Below, one piece after another: positions 1-10,140 of a DNA stretch of 64,000 bases. A program made the translations under genes and the position numbers. Below the pieces are notes generated by a model. The model searched no databases. It saw only the letters and a list, made by a program, of their open reading frames with translations, and had not been told where the DNA came from. This DNA is from Bacteroidales bacterium (lineage in GTDB: Bacteria > Bacteroidota > Bacteroidia > Bacteroidales > NBLH01): NCBI GenBank assembly GCA_016937695.1, contig JAFGWC010000056.1, positions 1 to 64,000 on the forward strand. The letters run 5' to 3'. Position 1 is the stretch's first letter. The number at the start of each line of letters is the position of its first letter.

Positions 1-1
1 T

Positions 2-991
2 GAAATGGACATATCTAATATTAGAGTAATTGCAGAAGATACTCAAGGTCATTCTTATTCAGCTTTAACCGATAAACAAGGCAATTTTATTCTTTATACA
101 CCTGTTGCTGATCATTATATTGTAAAAATAAATAATATTTTTTATGAAAGTTTTGATTTACAGCAACCTGAGTTTATTGTTAAATTTAACGGATATAAAC
201 AATTTGAAGTGCAATTTGTATTTGATGAAAAGAAAAGAAAAATAAATTTTGAGAATGATGTAAACACTGATGATTTAAAATTAGAAGATTTAAAAGTTAT
301 ACAAAAAACCACTTTAACAGGGAAAATTAGAGATGCCATTAGTTTGGAACCAATTGAGGCAAGCGTTAAAATTGTAGATAATAAAACGAACGTTGTTATA
401 TCTAATACTATTTCCAATAAAATGAATGGTAATTATGCAATATCTTATGTTGCAGGAGATCATTTTAGAATAGAAATAAATGCACCTGGTTATAATATTC
501 ATGTAGAAAATTTGTATATCGAACAAGTTATTTCTATACAGAATATTTCAAAAGATTTAATGTTAAGCAAACCATCTTCAGGCGCAGAAGATAAAACATT
601 TATTTTATATAATGAGAAAGAAGAACAAGAATTTACAGAAAATTTTAAACCTGGACAAAAAATACCAATGAATAATTTGAACTTTGATGAAAAAGAAACT
701 AGATTAAGTCCAAATGCCTATCCTGAACTTGACAGGCTGATTGATATATTGAATAAAAATAAAAATGTTACAATTGAAATAGCAGGACATGCAGATGATA
801 GTGGAAAAGATAGAATAGATAAAATACTTGCTATGAGAAGAGCTAAAGCTGTTGAAAAATATTTAACTATGCACGGTTTGTCAAAAGATAGAGTAGAATC
901 AAAATCTTATTCGAATAGAAGACCTATAGTACCAGGTAAATCAGAAAAAGCTAAAAAGAAAAATAGGAGAGTGGAAATTATAGTTAAATAA
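2..991 (+). CDS. OmpA-family C-terminal domain protein with carboxypeptidase-regulatory-like/CnaB-type repeats (5' end cut by window edge)
   Basis: Frame is open to the window edge; C-terminal OmpA-like motif 'NVTIEIAGHADDSGKDRIDKILAMRRAKAVEKYLTMHGLSKDRVESKSYSNRRPIVPG..KNRRVEI'. Confidence 0.85.
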   Translation, partial: EMDISNIRVIAEDTQGHSYSALTDKQGNFILYTPVADHYIVKINNIFYESFDLQQPEFIVKFNGYKQFEVQFVFDEKKRKINFENDVNTDDLKLEDLKVIQKTTLTGKIRDAISLEPIEASVKIVDNKTNVVISNTISNKMNGNYAISYVAGDHFRIEINAPGYNIHVENLYIEQVISIQNISKDLMLSKPSSGAEDKTFILYNEKEEQEFTENFKPGQKIPMNNLNFDEKETRLSPNAYPELDRLIDILNKNKNVTIEIAGHADDSGKDRIDKILAMRRAKAVEKYLTMHGLSKDRVESKSYSNRRPIVPGKSEKAKKKNRRVEIIVK

Positions 992-1028
992 TTCACAATT
1001 AAAAAATTTCAAACTAATAATTAAATAA

Positions 1029-1847
1029 ATGATGAAAGGAAGATTATATTTAAAATTGACATTTTTAATAATGATATTTTTATTATCAAATAATATAAAT
1101 AGCCAGGATTTTGAAATATCTCCTGCAACAATGAATTTTAATGCTGAACCAGGGCAAACTCAAACAATTCCTATGAATATAATAAATCATTCTAGTCAAA
1201 AGTCTGCTTTTACTGTAGTATTGTCTGATTATATTATTAATAAAGAGGGAAATAAAATTATTATGCCACCTGCAAGCACCGAGCATTCATTAGTTAATTG
1301 GATAAGTATTAATCCTCCTTTTTTTGAATTAAATCCTAATGAGAGCAGACAAGTTATTGTTAGCATACAAGCACCTGTTGGCGATTATTCAACAAAATGG
1401 GCTCACATTAATGTAAGAAGCACTACTGAACAAACTGCTTCATTGGCAGATAAAAAGCTACAAACCGGTATGTTAGTTCAAGGGCAAATTGTTGTTAATG
1501 CAATACAATCGCCTAGATCAAATGTAAATTATAAAATGAAAATTACAAGTTTAGCAGAAAATACAAATATTAACGATACAATAAGAACCTTTACAGCTAA
1601 TATTGATAATTTGGGAGATAAAATTTCTGATTGTAAGGTTACTTTGTTGGCCTCAGATTTATCTAATGCAAAAGAATATGTTTTGCAAGTGATTGAATTT
1701 CAGGTATTTCCAGATTCTCCAAGAATAATTATAATGTCTTTTAATAAAAATGCACTGCCAAAAGGAACTTATTCTTTAGCCGCAATATTAGATTACGGGC
1801 CAAAAGCAAATCTTGAAGGAACTCAAATGATGATTACTGTAGACTGA
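1029..1847 (+). CDS. Secreted Ig-fold protein resembling periplasmic pilus-chaperone/DUF916-like proteins
   Basis: Signal peptide, then 'FEISPATMNFNAEPGQTQTIPMNIINHSSQKSAFTV...NPNESRQVIVSIQAP'. Confidence 0.6.
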   Translation: MMKGRLYLKLTFLIMIFLLSNNINSQDFEISPATMNFNAEPGQTQTIPMNIINHSSQKSAFTVVLSDYIINKEGNKIIMPPASTEHSLVNWISINPPFFELNPNESRQVIVSIQAPVGDYSTKWAHINVRSTTEQTASLADKKLQTGMLVQGQIVVNAIQSPRSNVNYKMKITSLAENTNINDTIRTFTANIDNLGDKISDCKVTLLASDLSNAKEYVLQVIEFQVFPDSPRIIIMSFNKNALPKGTYSLAAILDYGPKANLEGTQMMITVD

Positions 1848-1904
1848 TGAATTAATGATTTATTTATGTATTAAAAGTTTAGATATTAAACTTATGGAAA
1901 CCAA

Positions 1905-2996
1905 ATGAAAATTCTTATTTTATTTATAGCTTTTTTTTATATTAGTAATACTCTTTTTGCACAATCTGATAAAATATTTGTTTATTATGATGATAATAAA
2001 TTTATAAAAGAAGAATATTTTGCTGATATTATTGATAATGACACAATTAAGAATGGTGAATATAAATTTTATTATAAAACCGGAAATGTTTATCAGCAAG
2101 GAAATTTTGTGAATAATAAATTAGAAGGAAAGTGGAATATATTTTACGAATCGGGAAAATTAAAAAATATTGTTAGCTTTAAAAACAATTTGCGCAATGG
2201 TTTATATAAATCTTTTTATGAAACAGGTGAAACAGAGATAATTGGAAACTATATTAATTCAAAAAGAGAAGGCGAATTTTTTGAATATTTTGAATGCGGG
2301 AATATAAAATCAAAATTTATTTATATAAATGATTATTTAAATGGTATATCAATAAGTTATTTTGAAGATGGAAATAACAGATTTATAATTGAATATAAAG
2401 AAGGTATAAATAATGGCTTGTGGGAAAAATATTATGAAACAGGCGAATTAAATTATAAAGGAACAAAATTAGGTAAATACTTTGTTGATACTTTGTGGAC
2501 ATATTATAAAAATGGTCAAATTGAAAGAATTTCGACATATAAAAACGGAAAATTAAACGGTAACTTTGTTTCTTTTTATCAAACAGGCGAAAAACAATCG
2601 GAATGTTCTTATAGAGATGATAATATTGAAGGTAAATATACAGATTATCATAAAAATGGAAATGTTTTTCAAACAGGCGAATATTTGAGAAACATGAAAA
2701 TCAGAAAATGGAAATCATTTTATGCTGATAATGAATTATTTACAGAAGGTGAATTTTTAAATGATAAATATGAAGGAGAGTGGAAAGTTTATTATCGAAA
2801 TGGTAAATTAAAACAAATAGGAAAATACAAAAATGGAAAATCAATAGAGAATTGGAAATTCTACTATGAAAATGGAAATATTTGGGAAGAAGGCAGTTAT
2901 TTTGATGATTTAAAAGATGGTGAATGGAAAATTTTTGATGAACAAGGAAAATTATTTAGAACTGAAATTTATGAAAAAGGGATATTGAAAAATTAA
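1905..2996 (+). CDS. Secreted YwqK/MORN-variant repeat protein
   Basis: Signal peptide plus about 13 repeats of ~23-24 aa of the type 'GxWxxYYxxGxLxxxGxYKNxxxx'. Confidence 0.85.
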   Translation: MKILILFIAFFYISNTLFAQSDKIFVYYDDNKFIKEEYFADIIDNDTIKNGEYKFYYKTGNVYQQGNFVNNKLEGKWNIFYESGKLKNIVSFKNNLRNGLYKSFYETGETEIIGNYINSKREGEFFEYFECGNIKSKFIYINDYLNGISISYFEDGNNRFIIEYKEGINNGLWEKYYETGELNYKGTKLGKYFVDTLWTYYKNGQIERISTYKNGKLNGNFVSFYQTGEKQSECSYRDDNIEGKYTDYHKNGNVFQTGEYLRNMKIRKWKSFYADNELFTEGEFLNDKYEGEWKVYYRNGKLKQIGKYKNGKSIENWKFYYENGNIWEEGSYFDDLKDGEWKIFDEQGKLFRTEIYEKGILKN

Positions 2997-3159
2997 AAAT
3001 TGATTATCTGCAACATAAATTTATATTTAATTGTCTTATTAATAAATGATTGAAAATTTTAAAAGATTAATATTAATTATTTAAGTAAATAATTAACTTT
3101 GAAAGTTCATAATTTTTATTTTATTTTATAACAGAAAGATTTTTAATATTATTGCAAAA

Positions 3160-4323
3160 ATGATGGAAAAGACTGCAATAGCAAATAATACTAATAAGAT
3201 GCAATTAAAATTAGCTTATGATTTAATTCAAGGAATTGATAAACAAAACTACGAATATATCTACAGAGGAAAATTTACTCAAAAAATTACAGCTAATTTA
3301 TTAAATCTTGCAGAAATTTATCTTGATAAATCTCCTGATACTCAGAAGCTTAAAAAGAAAATATATTTTGTTATGGTAGAATGTCTGCAAAATATTACAA
3401 AGCATCAGGATAAGGTAAAAGATATTGTTAGTGAAGAATCAGCAATATTAGTTTTAGAAAAAAGAGATGGAAGATATTTTGTAACTACCGGAAATGTAAT
3501 AGAAAACGAAAATATTATTAAATTAAAAGGGCAATTAGATAAAGTAAATGGATTAAATCAGCAAGAGCTTAAAGTTTATTATCAAGAAATGCTTGTTACT
3601 GGGCAAATCTCGCATAAAGGCGGAGCAGGTTTGGGCTTAATTGCAATGGCCAGAAAAACTGAAAATAAGCTTTTATATGATTTTCAAAAAGTAAATGATG
3701 TATTTTCATATTTTTATTTAAGAACAGAAATTCCTTTAGATGATAGAATAATTGAGCAAAAGAAAAATTACGAGAAAAGTAAATTTTCTTTTGAGAAGAT
3801 AAAAAAAATGCATGCTATCTTATTAGAACAAGATATTTTATTGAATTTTAACGGAACTTTTGACAGAGATAATTTGATAAATTTACTGCCAATAATTGAT
3901 GCTCAGGTGCATGGATCGGTTGATTTTAAAAAGCGGATTTATAAAATAATGTTTGAAATGCTTCATAATATTGTAAATTATTCCGAAAATCATACTAATG
4001 ATGATGATAATTCTGTTGGTGATAATCCGGGAATTTTTTTACTAAGTAATAAAGATAATACATTATTTTTTACAGCCGGAAACTATATACATTCTTCTAA
4101 AATTGAGGTTTTAGAAGAAAAAATTAATTTTGTTAATAAGTTAAGTGAAAGTGAATTATTAAAATTTTATACAAATATTTCTGGCTTTTTTGAAAAAGAG
4201 GAAATAAACAAACCAGACTTAAGTATTATTGAAATGAAATTAAAATCTGGTAATAAGCTTAGTTATGAATTTAGAGATATTTCTAAAAACTATTCATTTT
4301 TTACAATTCAGACTTCAATATAA
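3160..4323 (+). CDS. Tandem SiaB-like (DUF6272, GHKL-related) protein
   Basis: Two similar halves: 'KKKIYFVMVECLQNITKHQ..' / 'KKRIYKIMFEMLHNIVNYSE..' and 'ILVLEKRDGRYFVTTGNVI' / 'IFLLSNKDNTLFFTAGNYI'. The first half has 'KGGAGLGLIAMARKT'. Confidence 0.7.
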   Translation: MMEKTAIANNTNKMQLKLAYDLIQGIDKQNYEYIYRGKFTQKITANLLNLAEIYLDKSPDTQKLKKKIYFVMVECLQNITKHQDKVKDIVSEESAILVLEKRDGRYFVTTGNVIENENIIKLKGQLDKVNGLNQQELKVYYQEMLVTGQISHKGGAGLGLIAMARKTENKLLYDFQKVNDVFSYFYLRTEIPLDDRIIEQKKNYEKSKFSFEKIKKMHAILLEQDILLNFNGTFDRDNLINLLPIIDAQVHGSVDFKKRIYKIMFEMLHNIVNYSENHTNDDDNSVGDNPGIFLLSNKDNTLFFTAGNYIHSSKIEVLEEKINFVNKLSESELLKFYTNISGFFEKEEINKPDLSIIEMKLKSGNKLSYEFRDISKNYSFFTIQTSI

Positions 4324-4343
4324 ATAATTGAAATTTAAGTTTT

Positions 4344-4387
4344 AAAAAAAGCTCAAAGTTTTATTTTTAACCTTTGAGCTTTTTTGT
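4344..4387. terminator. Bidirectional intrinsic terminator between convergent genes
   Basis: AGCTCAAAG-N13-CTTTGAGCT flanked by an A-run on the left and a T-run on the right. Confidence 0.85.
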
Positions 4388-4390
4388 TTT

Positions 4391-5137
4391 TTAGTTCTTT
4401 TTAAAAATTTCGTATTTTGCAATTCCTAATTTTTGAAAAAAGTATTTTAAAGATACTCCAAGAACTCCTAAACCGTATTTTATACTTCTTTTTAAATTTA
4501 TTGATGAAGCTTCATCAAAATATTTAGTTGGACAAGTAATTTCAGCAATTTCGTAACCTGCATAAAAAATCTGCGCAAGCATTTGATTATCAAATACAAA
4601 ATCATCAGAATTTATATTGTAAGAAATGCTTTTTAAAACTTCTGCTGAAAAAGCTCTGTAACCTGTATGATATTCAGAAAGTTTTTGTCCCATTAAAATA
4701 TTTTGTGTTAAAGTTAAAAACCTATTTGCAATATATTTGTATAAAGGCATTCCGCCTTTTAAAGCTCCTTTTCCTAAAATACGCGAACCAATTACAACTT
4801 GATAAACATCATTGGCAATTAAATAACACATTGAATGAATAAGCTTTGGAGTATATTGATAATCAGGATGTAACATAACTACAATATCAGCATTTAATTC
4901 TAGGGCTTTATTGTAACATGATTTTTGATTTCCTCCATAGCCTTTATTTACTTCGTGCGTTATTACATGTTTTATTCCGATATTTTTTGCAACTTCAACA
5001 GTATTGTCTGTGCTTAAATCATCAACTAAAATAACATCATCAACAATATCGTGTGGTATTTCGTTATACGTAATTCCTATTGTTTTTGCTGCGTTATAAG
5101 CCGGAAGAACAATTACTACTTTTTTATTATTTATCAT
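4391..5137 (-). CDS. Glycosyltransferase family 2 (polyprenyl-phosphate sugar transferase type)
   Basis: 'KVVIVLPAYNAAKTIGITYNEIPHDIVDDVILVDDLSTDNTVEVAK', 'ADIVVMLHPDYQYTP'. Confidence 0.85.
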   Translation of the reverse strand: MINNKKVVIVLPAYNAAKTIGITYNEIPHDIVDDVILVDDLSTDNTVEVAKNIGIKHVITHEVNKGYGGNQKSCYNKALELNADIVVMLHPDYQYTPKLIHSMCYLIANDVYQVVIGSRILGKGALKGGMPLYKYIANRFLTLTQNILMGQKLSEYHTGYRAFSAEVLKSISYNINSDDFVFDNQMLAQIFYAGYEIAEITCPTKYFDEASSINLKRSIKYGLGVLGVSLKYFFQKLGIAKYEIFKKN

Positions 5138-5162
5138 TTTTATTAAATTTAAAATATAAGTT

Positions 5163-6827
5163 TTATAAAGGTTTTCTTAAAAAAAATACAAATCCATTTT
5201 CTGATTTTACTTGTTCAAAATTTGTGAAAGTGTTTGAAAATTCTTTTGCGCTTGTGATTTTACAAATAAAATATACAGGTTTATCAATATTCCCGCTTGT
5301 AAGCCATTTAAAATCATACGAATTCTTATTTTCTGGGATATTCTTTTTTGTGTAAAAATATTGCGCATAGCTTTTAAAATAATATGTATTTACATAACAA
5401 TCTTTATTCGAAATTTCCTTATAAAAGCTTATTGCAGCATTTTGACTATATTTTTCAATTTTTGGAACTATAAAAAATAATGTGAGATTAACAAAAATTA
5501 ATGTGCTTGAAAAAATTGTAATTATTTGATATCTAGTCGTTTTTATGAAAAATATAGATATAATAACGCCCAAAATTAAAATTATTCCGATTAAAAATTC
5601 GTAACCTGACCAATTTACATTGGCTTGCAAATTAGCTATTGCAAATTCATCGTCAATTAATCCTGAATTTATAATTTTGTCTTTATATTTTACAAAAAAT
5701 TGTATTGCTATTACTGATATTCCAATAATAAAAGAAACAAAAACAAGTAAAGTTTTTATCCAGATTTTTATTGTTTCATTTTTTTCTAAAGTGTTGTATA
5801 TCACCAAAGTAGCAAGAAAACTTAATGGAAAATAGCATAATGAAGAATAGTGCACAATTTTTGTGTTTACAATGGTAAATAATATTAAAACAAGCCAAAA
5901 CAATATAAGCATCCATTGTTTAAAGTTTTTTTGTTCTGTATTAATATCAGTACTTTTTTTGAAGGCTTTTAATGCAAAAATTGATGCCGGAAAAACGCCA
6001 AAAAATAAAACTACAAAATGATAAAGCATAAATCCGCCATGTCCGGCGTCTTTTTCGCTAAAAAGCCTAATTTGATATTCAATAAAATCGACAATTATAT
6101 TGAAATTTCCATTTAAAATTTGAAGAATAAACCAAAATCCGCCAACAAATAAAATGGTTACAGCGTAAATTAAAATTACTTTTAAATTTAAAAATTGTTT
6201 GTACTTTTTATTTAAAACCATGTAAATAAATGCTGTTAATCCAAACAATAAAAATCCAACAGGACCTTTTGTAAGTACTGATAATCCAATTAAAAATGCC
6301 GATATAAAAATCATCAGCAATGGTTTTTTGGTTTTTTTATTACTATATAATATGAAAAAATAAAGTCCAGAAAAAATAAATAAATTAAACCAAGGATCTA
6401 TAATTCCTGATTTAAAGTATAAAAAAGGTAGAATTGAGCCTAAATAAACTAAAACCCAAATTAATCCGAACTTATTGTTATACAGTCGTTTACCAATATT
6501 GAAAAACAATAAAAGACTTACGATTCCGGCAATTACGTTAGGAAAACGTGCAGCAAATTCATTTATTCCAAATATTTTCATGCTTAAAACCTGCATCCAG
6601 ATAAAAAGTGGTGGTTTTTCCCAAAACGGTACATAATCTATTTGAACAGATAAGTAATTTCCTGTAACTATCATTTCTCTGGCCGATTCGGCAAAATTTA
6701 TTTCGTCCCAATCGAATAAATGAACGCTTCCTAAAAATGGAATAAAAAATATTGCCGAAATTACGATAATTGAAATGTGAATTATATAATTTTCTTGTTT
6801 AGCTGATATGTTTTTCATAAAAAACAA
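5163..6827 (-). CDS. ArnT/PMT-like GT39-family integral membrane glycosyltransferase
   Basis: 'FDWDEINFAESAREMIVTGNYLSVQIDYVPFWEKPPLFIWMQ' N-terminal motif; multiple TM segments. Confidence 0.85.
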   Translation of the reverse strand: MFFMKNISAKQENYIIHISIIVISAIFFIPFLGSVHLFDWDEINFAESAREMIVTGNYLSVQIDYVPFWEKPPLFIWMQVLSMKIFGINEFAARFPNVIAGIVSLLLFFNIGKRLYNNKFGLIWVLVYLGSILPFLYFKSGIIDPWFNLFIFSGLYFFILYSNKKTKKPLLMIFISAFLIGLSVLTKGPVGFLLFGLTAFIYMVLNKKYKQFLNLKVILIYAVTILFVGGFWFILQILNGNFNIIVDFIEYQIRLFSEKDAGHGGFMLYHFVVLFFGVFPASIFALKAFKKSTDINTEQKNFKQWMLILFWLVLILFTIVNTKIVHYSSLCYFPLSFLATLVIYNTLEKNETIKIWIKTLLVFVSFIIGISVIAIQFFVKYKDKIINSGLIDDEFAIANLQANVNWSGYEFLIGIILILGVIISIFFIKTTRYQIITIFSSTLIFVNLTLFFIVPKIEKYSQNAAISFYKEISNKDCYVNTYYFKSYAQYFYTKKNIPENKNSYDFKWLTSGNIDKPVYFICKITSAKEFSNTFTNFEQVKSENGFVFFLRKPL

Positions 6828-6861
6828 TTGTTGTTAATCTGTTATAAATCAGTAATATAAA

Positions 6862-7515
6862 TTATATTTTTGAATTAAATAAATTTAAAATCGAATTATC
6901 TAATTTATTATTTTTCCAGTTTGAAACCCAAAAAAATGTAAAGAAACCGATTATTATACTAAAAATTGATGCAAAATAAACATCGTTTAAAAAATGTTGC
7001 GATAAATATACTCTTGAATATCCAATAAGAATTGCAAATATTAAAAACAAGAATTTAAGAAATTTATTGTTTGTGATTAAAGCTGAAATAAAAAATATTA
7101 AAAATCCGGTAGTTGTGTGTCCTGAAGGAAAACTGTGTGATGTGTGAGTTATAACATCAGGAACAAAATAAAGTTCATGTATTCCTTTAAAAAATAATTC
7201 GGGTCTGTTTACATCAGGAATTATATATCTTTTTAATGATTGAACAACAATAATTGCTAAAATACCACTAATTGCAGTTATAATTGCATATCGGTATTTA
7301 ATAAAAAGTAAAATAAAAATAAATACAGCAACAACAATTCCATCGCCTAAATGTGTGTAATATTTAAAGAATAAATCGAAAAAAGAATTATGAAATTTAT
7401 TTATAAATAGATGTATTTCAGATTTTGAATAACTTAATAGTATAATGCTGATTATGAGAATAATACCAAAGTATGGACAAAGAAAATATTTGTTTTTTCG
7501 TATTAAATTGAACAT
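6862..7515 (-). CDS. PAP2-family membrane phosphatase
   Basis: 'SFPSGHTTTGF' and 'YSRVYLSQHFLNDVYFASI' PAP2 signature motifs. Confidence 0.9.
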   Translation of the reverse strand: MFNLIRKNKYFLCPYFGIILIISIILLSYSKSEIHLFINKFHNSFFDLFFKYYTHLGDGIVVAVFIFILLFIKYRYAIITAISGILAIIVVQSLKRYIIPDVNRPELFFKGIHELYFVPDVITHTSHSFPSGHTTTGFLIFFISALITNNKFLKFLFLIFAILIGYSRVYLSQHFLNDVYFASIFSIIIGFFTFFWVSNWKNNKLDNSILNLFNSKI

Positions 7516-7673
7516 TGGAGTTTAAGTATAACTTAATTTAAATTTATTGCAAAAATAGATAATATGATTTATTTTGCGAATAAATAACAAAATTTAACAA
7601 GTTATTTTTTTCTGTTTTTGTTAGTTTCAATTTATTGATTTAACTTTAAAACTTAAACTTTATTTATAAAATT

Positions 7674-10085
7674 ATGACTGAATTTTTAATTTTTCTGGTT
7701 TTTCTGGTTTTTATATTTATTATTACAATTTTCATTATTATTCTTAATTTAAAATCTTTTTTGGGCGTGAATTTCAGGTCAATAAAAAAGCAAATAGACC
7801 AATTATCAAATGATTTGAAAAATGTTAAAACTATTGATAGTAATGTATTGTATGAAGAAAAAATATCTGAAATAAAAGTAGACGATTTAATTAAAGAAAA
7901 AATTGAAGAAATAGAAGAAAAAATAGTTGAAGAAACAACTGAAAAGGAAAATGTTTACCAATATAAATCAAAAGAGAATATTGAAAAAATATCAAAGCAA
8001 CATAAAGAGCAATTATCTGCAAATCAGATATATGTAAAAGCAAAAAAAATAAGACAGAAAACAGATATTGAGAAATTTATTGGTGAAAACCTTATAAACA
8101 AAATTGGAATTGTTGTTTTAGTTTTGTCGCTTTTCTTTTTTGTACAATATGCAATTGGAAAAGGCTGGATAAACGATGCCGGTAGAGTTGCAATTGGAAT
8201 TTTTAGTGGTGGAGTATTAATTGGAATTGCACATTATTTAAGAAAAACATACACTGCTTTTAGTTCTGTTCTTGCAGGTGGCGGAATAGCAGTTTTATAT
8301 TCCACAATAGCGCTTGGATTTCAGTTATATTTGCTTTTTAATCAAGTACAAGCATTTTCTTTAATGGTTGTTATCACAGTATTTGCGATTTTATTATCTC
8401 TTGTTTATGATAGAAAAGAGTTAGCCGTGTTAGCGATTCTTGGTGGATTTGCAACTCCATTATCTTTAAGTACCGGCGAAGGAAATTATATCGTTCTTTT
8501 TTCATATATATTAATATTAGATATTGGAATGATTGTATTAGCTTATTTTAAAAAATGGAATATCGTTAATATAATTTCGTTTGTTCTTACTGTTATTTTG
8601 TTTATGATTTGGATGATTTCATCGAATATTGATATGAAATTACCATTTAAGGGTGCTTTAATTTTTGCAACTGCTTTTTATTTGGTGTTTTTTATTATGA
8701 ATATCATAAACAACCTAAAAGAAAACAGGAAATTTTCTGTTTTAGACTTTCTGATGGTAATTTTTAATACATTTCTATACTATGCCGCAGGAATGTTTCT
8801 ATTTGATAAGTTTAATGATGATTTTATGGGAATATTCACAGTTATTCTTGGAGTTTTTAATTTCGGTTTTGCTTTTCCATTATATAAAAGAAAGCAAATT
8901 GATAAAAACCTTGTATTTCTTTTAATTGGTTTAGTTTTAACTTTTGTTAGTTTAACTGCACCAGTTCAATTAAACGGAAATTATATAACAATGTTTTGGG
9001 CTGTAGAATCAGTTTTACTTTTATGGTTAAGTCAGCAATCAGGATTAAAATTATTGAAAATTGCCTCATTTATTGTTATATTTTTAATGATAATAAGCTT
9101 AATAATTGATTGGAATCAAGTTTATATTAATCCTCCATATGAAGCTAGTGTGTTAACTTTATTTCTAAATAAAGGATTCATTACCAGTATATTCACTATT
9201 TTATCTATTGTTGTTAATATACGATTATTAAAAAATGATGACGATATTTCTGTATTTAAAAATTTATCTGCCGAATCATTTAAATTAATTTTAGTAGTTT
9301 TCCTGATTGTGTCATTATATATCAGTTTTTTACTGGAAATTGCTTATCAGGTTAGTAGTTATTATGAATATCAGAAACTTACAAATGTTGCTGTTTCGCT
9401 TTATAACTATTTTTATTTAACAGTAATTGTAATTTGGGCTAGCAAAAAACAAATAAAATATATTTTTGAAGGCATTACAATAATAACATTTTTTAGTATA
9501 TTCATATATGTTTTTAATGTAATTCCTGAGTATATTTCTGTAAGAGATAGATATTTATTAGGTGAAATTCAAAATAATTTTAGTCTGCTTCATTTTTTTA
9601 ATTCGTTTCTGGTAATTGTACTTTGCTATTTTACATGGAAAAATATCAGTATAATGCTAAAAGAACAAAAAATATTTGGAAATATAGCAATATGGCTTTC
9701 AATAATTGTAGGTATAATTGTTTTAAGCGTTGATATAGATAATATTTTACTATATATAAGTTCGAATACTGAAAGCATAAGTGAAATTGAAAGGCAATCT
9801 CATTTAATAGCTTGGCCGATTTTATGGGGCGTAATTGCCTTTGTATTAATGATTTTGGGAATGAAAACCAATATGAAAAATTTAAGAATTATTTCATTAT
9901 TTATATTCTTTTTTACTTTATTAAAACTTTTTGCCAAAGATGTTTGGAGCATGTCTGAAGGGGGAAGAATTGCAGCTTTTATTTCACTTGGAGTTTTACT
10001 TTTAACAGTTTCATTTTTATATCAGAAATTAAGACAATTAATTTTTGAAGATGAAAAAGAAGAAGAGCTGGAAAATTTAAATTAG
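7674..10085 (+). CDS. DUF2339 multi-pass membrane protein
   Basis: Coiled N-terminus, then 'IEKFIGENLINKIGIVVLVLSLFFFVQYAIGKGWINDAGRVAIGIFSGGVLIGIAHYLRK' and many TM segments. Confidence 0.8.
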   Translation: MTEFLIFLVFLVFIFIITIFIIILNLKSFLGVNFRSIKKQIDQLSNDLKNVKTIDSNVLYEEKISEIKVDDLIKEKIEEIEEKIVEETTEKENVYQYKSKENIEKISKQHKEQLSANQIYVKAKKIRQKTDIEKFIGENLINKIGIVVLVLSLFFFVQYAIGKGWINDAGRVAIGIFSGGVLIGIAHYLRKTYTAFSSVLAGGGIAVLYSTIALGFQLYLLFNQVQAFSLMVVITVFAILLSLVYDRKELAVLAILGGFATPLSLSTGEGNYIVLFSYILILDIGMIVLAYFKKWNIVNIISFVLTVILFMIWMISSNIDMKLPFKGALIFATAFYLVFFIMNIINNLKENRKFSVLDFLMVIFNTFLYYAAGMFLFDKFNDDFMGIFTVILGVFNFGFAFPLYKRKQIDKNLVFLLIGLVLTFVSLTAPVQLNGNYITMFWAVESVLLLWLSQQSGLKLLKIASFIVIFLMIISLIIDWNQVYINPPYEASVLTLFLNKGFITSIFTILSIVVNIRLLKNDDDISVFKNLSAESFKLILVVFLIVSLYISFLLEIAYQVSSYYEYQKLTNVAVSLYNYFYLTVIVIWASKKQIKYIFEGITIITFFSIFIYVFNVIPEYISVRDRYLLGEIQNNFSLLHFFNSFLVIVLCYFTWKNISIMLKEQKIFGNIAIWLSIIVGIIVLSVDIDNILLYISSNTESISEIERQSHLIAWPILWGVIAFVLMILGMKTNMKNLRIISLFIFFFTLLKLFAKDVWSMSEGGRIAAFISLGVLLLTVSFLYQKLRQLIFEDEKEEELENLN

Positions 10086-10140
10086 AATTTATTAATGGTA
10101 ATACTGCAAATTTAGTAGGTAATTAATTAAAATATATATT

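Noticed and set aside
142-1286. Antisense ORFs of 66-91 aa inside the first two genes
   Set aside because: They overlap well-supported CDSs, have AT-biased Ile/Phe/Ser-rich composition and no recognisable family. The same applies to the other short opposite-strand or out-of-frame ORFs in the track (for example 16973-17158, 18080-18450, 19152-19388, 26503-27076, 30302-30651, 36247-37500, 44254-45184).
1905-2996. Toxin-antitoxin call for the YwqK-like protein
   Set aside because: The family name contains 'antitoxin', but this protein is secreted and repeat-only and has no adjacent toxin gene. I describe it only as a MORN-variant protein.
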